From a virus: a stretch of DNA of 31,246 bases. The position numbers and the translations under genes were made by a program. The stretch lies in the IMG/VR virus record IMGVR_UViG_3300032053_000328, positions 1-31,246 of that record; one strand, given 5' to 3'. The notes beneath the pieces were generated by a model. The model was given only the letters and a program-made list of their open reading frames with translations. It was not told where the DNA came from and made no database searches. Shown piece after piece: positions 1 through 9,420 of the stretch; the stretch's first letter is position 1, and each line of letters opens with the position of its first letter.

Positions 1-3000
1 GGCGAATGAATTCGTCATGGCCGAGTTTTTCATAAGCAGACTGGATTTCTTCAGAAGGGGGCCATGCACCGCCCTCGATCTTCATCCCGGTGATCGGGAC
101 AGGCTCCTCGAACATTGCCTTGGGTTCTTTGCCTAAATCGGGGGTGCGGGAACGATATTCTTCAAACTCTCTTTGAAGCCATTTTGGTAACTTAGAAAGT
201 CCTTCGGAGCCATTAAGTGCTTCATCGGTGAAGGTTCTCATCCGATCCATTTTTAGAATAGCGGATACCTTCTTGTTATTCTCTTTTAATTCATCCCATT
301 TTTTCTCCTCTGTTAAACGGTCAGAAATGGCATTATGTTCATCCGATATTTTATCAACAAATTGACCAACCGCTTCACGAAGAGGTTTTGTAGTAGGTTC
401 TATGCGGGGAGGAAGTGGTTCAACTTCAAACGGAATCTTCGCTATCCTTTCCTGGTGTCTATACTCCATTAATGCTTCAAACTTTGTATCGTATCTTTCA
501 TGGCCCGTCGGCATTCTGTCTTTACGATCAATGGAGGTTGATCTCCATCCACCTTCCGGGTCTTTTGTAATTAAGTAGATGTGATTATCGGTTTGGAAAA
601 TGACTGGTTCGTTGGCCGGGATGGTCTTCTCCCATTCTACGAATGCCTTCTCATACTCTGCGATTTTATTTTCCCCCGCACCTTTGGCCGCAAAGTATTC
701 TTTTTCTGTTGGTCGTTTTGGAGGTTGGAATCCTAACTCCTCGGTAGGTTTTGGGGCGGGTTCGACGGATACCCTTTCGACAGGGGCTTTTTCTGGTTCG
801 GGAATTCCTCCGGGTGGTTTTTCTTGTAGCGTCTCATCAATTCGTTCACCACCGATTCGTTGAACTTCGGGCGGGAATAACCCTTTTTGTTCTGGGGTGA
901 CATATTTTTCCTCGATTGTTCTACGAGCCGCTTCTAAAATGTCAATCTTAGAGGGCGGCTTCTGGGCTCCAAAGAGTCCTTTCTGTTTTGGATTGCCAAC
1001 GTCATCTACCATTTTAGCATAAGCATCGAGGGTGTCAATGATTTTTCTTGGAGTTCGACTCATGTCATTGAACATCTTCATCAGTTCGGTCTCGATGGGG
1101 TTTTTCCCGAAAAGGTTCCCTTGAAGCAAATACTCCTCTACATTCGTTCCTGCATTTCTCAGATCAGAGATAGTGCGTGCCGCATCCGAGATTTCTTTTG
1201 CAATGGAAAGATCGTGGCGATCTCCTCGCCGTATCGCATCCATCAACACGGTTTGTCTGGGAGCCGCTATGAGAAGGGCATTTGTGATATTCTTGATATT
1301 GTTCTCAGGGTCTTCCGTCATCATAGTGATGAGGTCTGAATTCTCTTTACCGTATGCTTTGGCGAAAATCGCATTCTTGATTCTGGTAAGACCTTGAGAG
1401 GAGAGCTTTGCTTCTCCACCAATGCCTTCTCCCTTCTCGGTGATAAATTCTCCCATCTCATTGGCCGGAATCTTACCAAGAAAACTTCGGACGAATTCCC
1501 GATTGGAAGCCGCCAGCAAGTTGCCACTCTCGTCCGGGGCAAACACGGAAAGAACATCTGGTGACAACCGATCCATGTCAATCTTTGCTTTTTCACCTGC
1601 GGACATGACCAGGGTTGTCGGAGTGTTCGCATCTCTCGAAAACTCAACCCGCTCCTCCGGCGTCATCGCCGTAGTATTTTCTCGCACGAGTATCGGGTTT
1701 TTGGCACTTGCAACATCTTCTTTGGTGAGTCCGAACCTTTCCGCATTCTGGGTGAGCCATGCTTTGTATTTCTCGCCATTGGGATGGGCATCCTCGTAGA
1801 GCTTTTTGATTGCGACTGCACGACCATTACCGGATTCGGCCATGTTGTCGGCCCCGACGATGGGAGCCCCGGTATCGGCCCCACGGCTTTCTCCGAGTTG
1901 TTCTGGATCGAGTTTGCTGTAAATCCGCATGATCTGATTCATGGAAGTTACCTTGTCTCGATCCCGTGGTTGTAGTTCTTGATTGTAATTCGGGTTGTCC
2001 CTGAAATTGGTATCAATAGAAGTAATCACATCATTGGCCTCGACAACCTTGAACCGAGTTTGGGCCTTGATGCCCTTTGGCGTGATTACCTCTTCCGGTC
2101 TTCCACCAGCCGCAAGTGGCATGGCTGGTTGACCAGGAGCCGGGGTCGGGGCGGGAGCCGGAGTCGGTGGAACGCCAGAAGGGATGAGGTTGGGAAGTTT
2201 CCCCTTAATGTGTGCATCGATCATCTCTCTGGCGGTATCTCTCGATCCAGCAATCCCGATCTTTCCCTCTCCCTCACGATAGACTTCCCATCCGGCATCC
2301 GTCTTAATATAACCATATCCTTTTTTTGGCTTTGTCAACCCCTCCGGTAATGGAATCGAGGGTTTTTTTGGGACTTTCTCGGTGAAGGTATAAGGGTATA
2401 TCGCACGACCTCCACCGACCTGGGGTTCGATTTCGCCATTGGCATGAAGATAATCAAGAACCTCAGTTCCTTTCCTGGCATTGATCTTATTCCCCATCGC
2501 ATTAGCAACCCGTTGAATCAAAGCAATACCTAAACCTCCGAGATACTTTCCTTCGGTGCGGATGGCATCCATTTGATCCTGTGGCAGAGGAGTCTCGGCT
2601 GGTAAAGGAGGCTTTTCTGCCGGGGGAGGGGTAACGGCAGGGGGGATCGCTTTCTCGCCCGGCGGAAGGGCTCCTGTGACCGTGGGGGCTACTTCTGGGG
2701 GTGCTCCTCTCACTTCCATGACGATTTGATTAAGGACGACAAATTCCCCACTTGCTCGACCGATAATGTCGTATCCGTTGTCTGCGGCCCATTTTGCCCT
2801 TACCTCTGCCATGTCGGAGACCTTCCCGGCCAGACCGCTTCTCTTGATGAGGTCTTTCTCCATGATAACCTTTGCCCCATCCTTGATCCCGATCTCCATG
2901 ACCGTCGGCTTTCCTCCACGGCCTACGGCTTGTTTGCCGTAGGTTTCTGCGAGCGGGCGTGAAGTGGTGAGATAGAAGCCAGGATAATCTTTATTGCTCG

Positions 3001-4825
3001 CAAACCTGGCCTCAATGGGTTCTCCAGCCACAATCTTGTTCGCATTGACATCGGAAGTTCCATGATAAAACGCCCCCGGAGCAGGCATTGAGGGTCTTTC
3101 GGTGGGGAGGACACCGGCGGAGGTAATACCCACTTCGGGGGCAATTCTTCCCTTTCCGGTCTCGACCGTGGCCCCTTTAGGGACGATCTGAGACCGTTTG
3201 TAACTTTTATCTCCAAGGATCGGCCTTCCATCGGTCTCCATTCCGACAACCTCTCGGTAAGAGTCCTGGGCGATCCTGGCATAGACTTTCGGTTGAACCG
3301 GCTCCTTCATCCGAAAACCCTCTCCAGGGGTCGTTCCGGCAGGAGGGGGAAAGAAAGGTAATTGGAGAATAGGTTTTTCGAGATCGGGAAGAAGTAATTG
3401 ACGCAAAGATGAATAACCGTGTTCTCCTCCCGTGAGTAAATAAGGTTTTCCGTCTGGGCCAACGCCATACCATCGGTCGGCCTTATTGACAAGAAGTTGT
3501 GGTTCTTCGGTTCTTCCTCCATAAATCGTCCCACCCGATAACGGGCCAGGAGGAACAGGAAGACCCCCTTCTTCTCGGATTGCCGGAGCATGAAAAGGAC
3601 GGATTGCCGGGACTCTTTCTCTTTGACTCTTTAAGAGCCAGGCCATGTAATCTTCGTCGATAGGGATCGGACGTTTTCCTTGGATATGAAGATCGGCTTC
3701 TCGTTTCCACATTTGGGCGACTTCTGGGTCAATCTTTCCCAAATTCGCAAAAACTCGTGATGCCGCTTTCTCCCTGAACTGAGGATCAACGGTCTCATTT
3801 TTTAAAGAGGCGAAGGTTGCACTCCGATCTTGCCATCTCATCGCTCGTGTTCCGAGACCGAATAAGATCGAAATTCCAATCGAGGGAGCAATGGAATTGT
3901 AAGCGGCCTCTTCCGGTGTTGGGGTTGGAATGCCAGCTTCCTCTGCGGCCCTGGCTTGAAGTGCGGCGGAGGTTGCACCGGCGGCAGTTACGAGAGGAAC
4001 ATTCGTCGCCATGCCAGCGAGACTTTGAGTGAGGGTTGGGGTTAGAAGTTTGCGGATCGTATCGATGGCTGGCTTTTTAATAAACTTGCCTGCGATCCCT
4101 CCGGTTACGGCTTCCGCAGGAGCGAGAAGAGACCATACCCCACCTTCGATTGCACCGATCTTGTTCGAGTAGGATTGAGCTTGCTCTTCCGGCAAACCTT
4201 CGGCCAGGGCCTCTTCGTATGCCCGACCCTTTCCGGCAAGGCCGAATGTTCCAAAAACTCCGACCATCCCGCCGAGAATCGCACCCGCAGTCGGGCCAAG
4301 AAAGCCGGTGACGGGGGCAGTTAAGGCTCCAATGGCGGCTCCGCCCTTTGCGGCGGCCAGAATTGTAGGGAGACTCTCGCCCATTCCGGTTAGAAAACGT
4401 CTAAACCCACCCTGGCCCTCAGCTTCCGAAGGTTGAAGGAATGGAATTTTTTCTGGAAGTTCTTCTGCAAATCCGGTGATGGCCTTTCCAGTTTCTTTCA
4501 TCGGTTCGATCCCAGTCAAGGCTCCCATGCCAGTGATCGCTTGACCAGCGAATTGAGGAATGCCAACCGCTACGCCACGAGCGAGCGAAGAAGCGATGTC
4601 TCCCAGAACTCCACGTTGCGGAGGCGGAGGAGGCGGAGGAGTGGTTTCAAGGCCCCGGATGTGAGAAAGAAAAGGGTCTTCTGCGGTGGGTTCAGGAGCG
4701 GCTGGTCTCATTAAGGGTTTTGCAAAGGCAACCTGCGGAGGTTCCATTGGGGGTAGAGTTGTTCCCCCTATTGTTCCCCTTCCCAGTTCCGATTCACGCA
4801 GATAATCCAAAAACGGATCAGGCAT
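1..4825 (-). CDS. Giant polyvalent protein (partial): ART-like plus DdrB/ParB-like domains
   Basis: Open frame from ATG at 4825 to the left edge: 1608 residues with no stop, so the C-terminus lies outside. The upstream gene stops 3 bases before it and a GGGGGAAG stretch serves as ribosome site. Residues about 150-197 are Gly/Ala-rich and hydrophobic, like membrane-interacting parts of ejected virion proteins. Residues about 580-710 resemble the ART-PolyVal ADP-ribosyltransferase family: H588 in YHGT, Y618 in GFYLT, Y629 in ETYG, E694 in GEFVVLN. Residues about 908-1270 resemble the DdrB-like ParB domain of polyvalent proteins, with a GNGR motif (ESGNGR, 997-1002) and a conserved-looking helical end (DAIRRGD, NLFG). 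Pro-rich linkers separate the domains. Families are recognised by eye; the role, injection with DNA and modification of host targets, is inferred from known polyvalent proteins. Confidence 0.85.
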   Translation of the reverse strand, partial: MPDPFLDYLRESELGRGTIGGTTLPPMEPPQVAFAKPLMRPAAPEPTAEDPFLSHIRGLETTPPPPPPPQRGVLGDIASSLARGVAVGIPQFAGQAITGMGALTGIEPMKETGKAITGFAEELPEKIPFLQPSEAEGQGGFRRFLTGMGESLPTILAAAKGGAAIGALTAPVTGFLGPTAGAILGGMVGVFGTFGLAGKGRAYEEALAEGLPEEQAQSYSNKIGAIEGGVWSLLAPAEAVTGGIAGKFIKKPAIDTIRKLLTPTLTQSLAGMATNVPLVTAAGATSAALQARAAEEAGIPTPTPEEAAYNSIAPSIGISILFGLGTRAMRWQDRSATFASLKNETVDPQFREKAASRVFANLGKIDPEVAQMWKREADLHIQGKRPIPIDEDYMAWLLKSQRERVPAIRPFHAPAIREEGGLPVPPGPLSGGTIYGGRTEEPQLLVNKADRWYGVGPDGKPYLLTGGEHGYSSLRQLLLPDLEKPILQLPFFPPPAGTTPGEGFRMKEPVQPKVYARIAQDSYREVVGMETDGRPILGDKSYKRSQIVPKGATVETGKGRIAPEVGITSAGVLPTERPSMPAPGAFYHGTSDVNANKIVAGEPIEARFASNKDYPGFYLTTSRPLAETYGKQAVGRGGKPTVMEIGIKDGAKVIMEKDLIKRSGLAGKVSDMAEVRAKWAADNGYDIIGRASGEFVVLNQIVMEVRGAPPEVAPTVTGALPPGEKAIPPAVTPPPAEKPPLPAETPLPQDQMDAIRTEGKYLGGLGIALIQRVANAMGNKINARKGTEVLDYLHANGEIEPQVGGGRAIYPYTFTEKVPKKPSIPLPEGLTKPKKGYGYIKTDAGWEVYREGEGKIGIAGSRDTAREMIDAHIKGKLPNLIPSGVPPTPAPAPTPAPGQPAMPLAAGGRPEEVITPKGIKAQTRFKVVEANDVITSIDTNFRDNPNYNQELQPRDRDKVTSMNQIMRIYSKLDPEQLGESRGADTGAPIVGADNMAESGNGRAVAIKKLYEDAHPNGEKYKAWLTQNAERFGLTKEDVASAKNPILVRENTTAMTPEERVEFSRDANTPTTLVMSAGEKAKIDMDRLSPDVLSVFAPDESGNLLAASNREFVRSFLGKIPANEMGEFITEKGEGIGGEAKLSSQGLTRIKNAIFAKAYGKENSDLITMMTEDPENNIKNITNALLIAAPRQTVLMDAIRRGDRHDLSIAKEISDAARTISDLRNAGTNVEEYLLQGNLFGKNPIETELMKMFNDMSRTPRKIIDTLDAYAKMVDDVGNPKQKGLFGAQKPPSKIDILEAARRTIEEKYVTPEQKGLFPPEVQRIGGERIDETLQEKPPGGIPEPEKAPVERVSVEPAPKPTEELGFQPPKRPTEKEYFAAKGAGENKIAEYEKAFVEWEKTIPANEPVIFQTDNHIYLITKDPEGGWRSTSIDRKDRMPTGHERYDTKFEALMEYRHQERIAKIPFEVEPLPPRIEPTTKPLREAVGQFVDKISDEHNAISDRLTEEKKWDELKENNKKVSAILKMDRMRTFTDEALNGSEGLSKLPKWLQREFEEYRSRTPDLGKEPKAMFEEPVPITGMKIEGGAWPPSEEIQSAYEKLGHDEFIR

Positions 4826-4828
4826 TGT

Positions 4829-6385
4829 TTAATTCTTCCCCCAGTATTCTCCCCAAAGCTGATTGGTATATTGAGAAGTATATTTACTTCTCTCCTTTTT
4901 GGGCAATCTCGATACCCAGGCTTTTTGTTCCGCCATGAATTCAGGTCTTGTCATTTTATAAGCTTCCCTTGGAATGTCTATCCCCTGAGCCTTTAGCCAT
5001 GGGGCCATGAAGCCAATTTTCTGTCTGGCTCCCCGAATGTCGAACCCAGTTTGCATTCCTGTGTTCGGATCAGTCATCATCGATTTATTGATGACATCTC
5101 GAATGATGGGATGAATGGCTTCCGGTTTCTCTGGGACGTAACCCAATAACTTAGCCCCCTGGTAAACCGCAGAATTTGGAGCAAAGGCATGGGGTCTTTC
5201 AGCTTCGGAAAGGGCGTGCATTCCGGTAGCGTATCTGGCGAATTCTTCTCCGGGAAGGGCCTTCTCGTGAACTCCGGCCATCCGGCGATAATAATCACCC
5301 ATGGCTTCTCGATACGGTTTCTCCGCTCCAATCTCTGCCATCTTCGTTTGATAACCGGCTCCCGTGGCGGCCATCTTTTCGAGTGTTCCCGCAAAGTTTT
5401 CGAGGGCATTCAATTTCGTTTTACTATAACCGCCTTCTCTTCCGAGATATCCCTGGGGAGACCATGGTCTTGCTGTCGGTGTCATCAAAATCTTTTGGAT
5501 ACCTTGAAGAGCCGTTCTAATTTCGCCAGGCATCTCATAACCTGGAACCTCTGGGGCACGGCCCGTCGGAATTGGTGCTTCTCCCATGGCAGACAACGGG
5601 ATCGCTGATCCGCCACCAGTTCCAATTCTTTCTCTCGCAAGTTGATCTCCACTCACGGCCCCAGGCGTGCCTGCGGGAACTTCTCTTCCGCCAACGAAAA
5701 ATCTTTCAGGCCCGGCTGAATAAGTTCCTTGCTTTGCCAATTCTCCCTTCCAATCCCATCCACCTGTCGGAACTGGTTTCCCTGCTTCAAAAACTCCGGT
5801 AGGCCCACGCTCCATGTCAATTACGTCTTTTCCGGTAGGCATGAAAGTATTTCCGAACCCACCCGAAATGACGCCGGTGATAGGATCGGGATAATTTGCT
5901 CCATAGGCGGCCCTGAGTTGATCGAGCGTTCCACTCGTCGTTCCACCCACGTTAAAGGCAGTAGGTTCTGCCGGAAAACCAAGTTGTTGGGCTTCGGGTT
6001 GGGTTATCTCAGGATTGTAGGCCGCAAACCTTTTGAAAAGTTCCGGCAATGCAGGTCTATTGAGCTGAGGATTATATGGGCCACCCATGGCGGGTTGATT
6101 GGGAATCGCCTTTTCCGGGCCGCTTAAATTCGTAAATGGAGACCCTGGCGTTCCCTTTCCGCTCATCACATCCAGCACCTTACCGAATGTATCAGGATGG
6201 ATGGATGCCGCAAGAATTTTATCCCTTTCGATCTGGGCTTGCTCTTTCGTCATCGGCATCCCGGCAAGGGTTGTTTCTTGAGACTTCGCTATCGCCGGAG
6301 ACCCGGTTATGAGAGTCGGAAGGAACTTGTCCTGATAATCCGCCATGAATTGATCCACCTTCTCTTGATAAGGTCTATTTGCCAT
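4829..6385 (-). CDS. Probable internal virion protein
   Basis: 518 residues, ATG preceded by AAAGGAGG. I do not recognise the family. The N-terminus is helical and charged. Residues about 80-290 are rich in Gly, Pro and Thr with little predicted regular structure. The C-terminal third (about 320-518) is helical, rich in Lys/Glu/Arg/Tyr, and ends in a Lys/Tyr/Trp-rich tail. No signal peptide or membrane segment is evident. Its place between the tail genes and the giant polyvalent gene, 3 bases from the latter, fits an internal or ejected protein co-packaged with it, as in T7-like phages. That role comes from position only; it could also be a tail-associated protein. Confidence 0.6.
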   Translation of the reverse strand: MANRPYQEKVDQFMADYQDKFLPTLITGSPAIAKSQETTLAGMPMTKEQAQIERDKILAASIHPDTFGKVLDVMSGKGTPGSPFTNLSGPEKAIPNQPAMGGPYNPQLNRPALPELFKRFAAYNPEITQPEAQQLGFPAEPTAFNVGGTTSGTLDQLRAAYGANYPDPITGVISGGFGNTFMPTGKDVIDMERGPTGVFEAGKPVPTGGWDWKGELAKQGTYSAGPERFFVGGREVPAGTPGAVSGDQLARERIGTGGGSAIPLSAMGEAPIPTGRAPEVPGYEMPGEIRTALQGIQKILMTPTARPWSPQGYLGREGGYSKTKLNALENFAGTLEKMAATGAGYQTKMAEIGAEKPYREAMGDYYRRMAGVHEKALPGEEFARYATGMHALSEAERPHAFAPNSAVYQGAKLLGYVPEKPEAIHPIIRDVINKSMMTDPNTGMQTGFDIRGARQKIGFMAPWLKAQGIDIPREAYKMTRPEFMAEQKAWVSRLPKKERSKYTSQYTNQLWGEYWGKN

Positions 6386-6397
6386 CTTAATCCTCCT

Positions 6398-8320
6398 TTA
6401 TTCTGGCACGGGCATATCGTAGTTATAGTTGTAATTCTCATCCCTGCTACTTTTGTAACCGATGTCTTCTGATGCACTTCCCCTCGCATCGATTCCGGCA
6501 GAGACATGGATTGCGGTCAAGGCTCCGATTGCCAGGGACGAGGCGATCTGGGCCATACCTTTCATGGCCTCGATCTTTAATTGAGTTTCCGCTTCAAGGT
6601 TTTTGATCTCAATCTCTTTGGCCTTGATCTCTAAATTTGCCTTGGCGATCAATGCCTGGATTTTTACATCATAGACCTTAACTTCAAGGTTTGCGAAGGC
6701 GGCGGCTCCATCAATCTGTGCCTTGAATGATTCGACCTCTCCCACATATCCCTTCACGAGAGCGTCGATCCTTGCGGCTTCTCCTTGAATGATAGACTTG
6801 AACCCGTCAACCTCTGCGGCATACTGACCGGCAATAGATTTGTTCACGTCTGCGATGGCCCTAAGTTCGTCGGTCTTCGCTTGAAGTTGTGCGGCTTTTG
6901 CTGTGACCTCTGAACGATAGGCGTCAGCCTGTTTAGAAAAGACTTCGATTTTGGCGGTCTCTCCTTCAATCTTCGCCCGATACAAACTATATTCTGCGGT
7001 CTTCGCATTGATGCCCGCCATGAATCCTTCGATTTGAGCTCGATAGACACCCAAACGGGCGTTTTGAATTTCGACGAAAAGTTTCGCTCCTTCCATTTCC
7101 GCCCGGTAAAGGCCGATCAGAGATTCGACACCAGCGAGTTGGGCCTGATAAATTTTTACACGGGCGTCATTCATATCGACCGTGAGTCTGGCTCCCTCCA
7201 TCTGAGCCTTATAAACCTCGATCTTCCCGATCTCTGCACGGATGATGATCTCATAAACAGACGCACGGGTCTTATAGATGTCGGCGAGAATTTCTACTTT
7301 CTTAACTCCCGCATTGAAGGAAGCGATCATGGCATCTGCCGCCGCCTTGGAAGCCTCAAAGACTCTACGGGCGATAGCATCTGCGATTGTTCCATAAAAA
7401 CCTTGAAGTTGGACTCCCCCGTCAATTCCTTTGTGAACATTGGCCTGGGTTAATTCAAAATTCTTTATTACAAAATCCCGGATGACATCGAGACGTTTAT
7501 TTGAGAAATTCAATTCAGCTTCTTCGATGGCCGCCACAAGGACACCATTTGGAAGAACAGCCCTTCTCCGACTCCACTCTGCGGAGATTCGATCTATGGT
7601 ATCATTCTGGACTTGCCTTGCCGCTTCTATCCCTCGATTTATCATCGCCGTTTCGACTTCTTCCGTGAAGGCAGGTCGATCTCCCCTTATCATCTCTTCA
7701 ATCTTTTCCCTCAATCCTTCAATCACCGTGTATTCGCTTCCACCATCCGTAATCATCGGTTGCGGTGCGATCAGATTTGAAGCATCGGGTGGTTCGGCAT
7801 CGAAGGTCGGAAAAGCTGGATAGGGAACCTCCGGGATCATCGGAAGAATCAGCGAAGGCACATCGGGCAATACATAAATAGGTTTTGGCGGAATCTCCGG
7901 GTCAGTAATCTCAGGAATTCCCGGAACCGGATCGAAAGGGACAATGGGAGGCAAAGTAGGAATATCCAAGTCTGGCGGTTTTGCGGTGAAATCTGGAAAC
8001 GGAACTTCGGGGACATCGGGTAAGGGAAGATAGATAGGAAGAACCGGGGTTGGTGGATAAATAAAATTCCACGGAGGAACGTCGGGTGGTTCTCCTATGA
8101 AATCATCCAAAACAAAGGGGGGGTAATCAATCACCACATCAATGGGAATTGGGGAGATCGCCCCTGCGGTATTCTTTAAATCCGTTAGGGCCTGGTTTGC
8201 CATGCCGAAAGCAGATAGAGCATAACTCTGAGCCAAAGTGAAATTTGCGGTTACAAGGTCTTTAGCACCATAAAGAACATTTTCGATGTCCTCTTTTATA
8301 GTTGGGTTCTCTTCTGACAT
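6398..8320 (-). CDS. Pro-rich plus long coiled-coil virion protein
   Basis: 640 residues; its ATG overlaps the previous stop by one base (TAATG), so it is probably translation-coupled. Three parts are visible: a short helical N-terminus (1-55); a strongly Pro-rich stretch (about 56-190, PPD, PDVP and PxxP patterns) suggesting an extended rod; and a long helical region (about 200-590). The helical region contains repeated VYKAQMEG-like motifs with tyrosines at 370, 391, 405, 426 and 447. The spacings of 21, 14, 21 and 21 are multiples of seven, as in a coiled coil. The C-terminus is polar with NYNYNYD. No catalytic motif is seen. Likely a rod-shaped tail or internal protein; function inferred from architecture and neighbours. 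Confidence 0.7.
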   Translation of the reverse strand: MSEENPTIKEDIENVLYGAKDLVTANFTLAQSYALSAFGMANQALTDLKNTAGAISPIPIDVVIDYPPFVLDDFIGEPPDVPPWNFIYPPTPVLPIYLPLPDVPEVPFPDFTAKPPDLDIPTLPPIVPFDPVPGIPEITDPEIPPKPIYVLPDVPSLILPMIPEVPYPAFPTFDAEPPDASNLIAPQPMITDGGSEYTVIEGLREKIEEMIRGDRPAFTEEVETAMINRGIEAARQVQNDTIDRISAEWSRRRAVLPNGVLVAAIEEAELNFSNKRLDVIRDFVIKNFELTQANVHKGIDGGVQLQGFYGTIADAIARRVFEASKAAADAMIASFNAGVKKVEILADIYKTRASVYEIIIRAEIGKIEVYKAQMEGARLTVDMNDARVKIYQAQLAGVESLIGLYRAEMEGAKLFVEIQNARLGVYRAQIEGFMAGINAKTAEYSLYRAKIEGETAKIEVFSKQADAYRSEVTAKAAQLQAKTDELRAIADVNKSIAGQYAAEVDGFKSIIQGEAARIDALVKGYVGEVESFKAQIDGAAAFANLEVKVYDVKIQALIAKANLEIKAKEIEIKNLEAETQLKIEAMKGMAQIASSLAIGALTAIHVSAGIDARGSASEDIGYKSSRDENYNYNYDMPVPE

Positions 8321-9402
8321 TATCTTTTCCTCCTCGTGACAGCATCGGTTGTGAACCGAAGATTGTTATTATCAAAATCGCTCCCGTCCACATTGCGAAT
8401 TTCAAAAGCGAGAAATCTTTCGTCTATCCCTTTTGGAAGTTTACCACGATATTCGTAGGCCCTACCGGTTGGTTCAAAAATATCATCATAATAATCGTCT
8501 TCTCCGAGTTGAATCACAAACATCATTTGTCCATCTGTCCGGCAGGTGAGCCATGCGTCTCTTGCCTTTTTAACAATGTCTTGATAAGAATCGAGCATGG
8601 GCATCTTCGCCCTGGCGTTGATCTTAGTGCCATTGTCATTATTTCCCCCCAGGGCGAAGATGCCACTTTGACCACCCCCTAAGAATTTCCCATTGAAATA
8701 TGCCAGACTATTAAAATCGCAACCAATATAATCTGTGACGGCGAAATGACTCATGTTCATCGCAATACCTTTGAGATAGCGGGCCGCAAAAAATTGATCG
8801 CCAGTCATCACAAGGTAAGGAACTGGCATCGTTAGAACAAGGTTTCCCCTTGCCTCGATGAATCCTGACATTAAAAGACGTGGAGGTTTTAATTGCAGAG
8901 AAAGCGATCCCACAATTCCGGCGAGGCCGTGCATGGAAAGTCTCGGAGGTCTTAAAGATAAGATCAGGTTTCCGATCTCACTTTCCCTGCCGGTCATCAA
9001 TAAACTTGGAGGACGAAGCGTAAGGACTAAAGCACCGACTTCATTTAGATAGCCGGTCATTTCGAGGGAGGGAACGAAACCTCGAAGTAAAATGTTTCCA
9101 ACTGCTCCGTTAAGACCGGTCATTAATAAGGTCGGAACGGGCATCTTCAATTCGAGACTGCCGCCCTGGAACATCGAGAGGGTCGGCATTGGCATTGTGA
9201 GTCGGAGGTTTCCGATTGCTCCGACGAGGCCGGTCATCAAAAGTTGTGGAACCGGCATCGTTAAAACGAGATTAGCCGTTTCCGTCCAGCCAGTCATTTG
9301 AAGCTCTGGCATCGGCATCGTGAGAGAAAGTTCGTTGTTGATCCTGACCGTGACTTCCATGGAGGTCACGGCAGTAAGAGGAGCCTGAACCTGTGATCCC
9401 AC
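8320..9402 (-). CDS. Beta-repeat tail protein (LTMPxPxLxMTG repeats)
   Basis: 360 residues. The start is GTG at 9402, chosen because GGAGG lies six bases upstream. Residues about 23-200 hold nine units of roughly 17-21 residues, consensus G-N-L-x-L-T-M-P-x-P-x-L-x-M-T-G plus a short variable loop. Middle units change MP to RPP or KPP. The rest (about 200-360) is a non-repetitive mixed alpha/beta domain with YFNGKFLGGG and acidic patches. Repeats of alternating hydrophobic residues followed by Pro and Gly suggest stacked beta strands, as in fibre shafts. A single unit of the same repeat ends the product of 10883-11854. Probably a tail or fibre structural protein; host receptor and assembly partner unknown. 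Confidence 0.75.
   Translation of the reverse strand: MGSQVQAPLTAVTSMEVTVRINNELSLTMPMPELQMTGWTETANLVLTMPVPQLLMTGLVGAIGNLRLTMPMPTLSMFQGGSLELKMPVPTLLMTGLNGAVGNILLRGFVPSLEMTGYLNEVGALVLTLRPPSLLMTGRESEIGNLILSLRPPRLSMHGLAGIVGSLSLQLKPPRLLMSGFIEARGNLVLTMPVPYLVMTGDQFFAARYLKGIAMNMSHFAVTDYIGCDFNSLAYFNGKFLGGGQSGIFALGGNNDNGTKINARAKMPMLDSYQDIVKKARDAWLTCRTDGQMMFVIQLGEDDYYDDIFEPTGRAYEYRGKLPKGIDERFLAFEIRNVDGSDFDNNNLRFTTDAVTRRKR
8803..9334 (-). repeat. Nine-unit coding repeat array (LTMPxPxLxMTG)
   Basis: About nine tandem coding units of roughly 60 bases lie inside the gene at 8320-9402. On the plus strand they show as recurring 'ccggtcat' and 'ggcatcgt' blocks. The DNA has diverged between units while the protein pattern is kept, which points to selection on the protein rather than a recent slippage array. 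One unit lacks the normal loop and another has RGFVP in place of TMPxP. Confidence 0.8.
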
Positions 9403-9420
9403 TATTTACCTCCATGAAGA

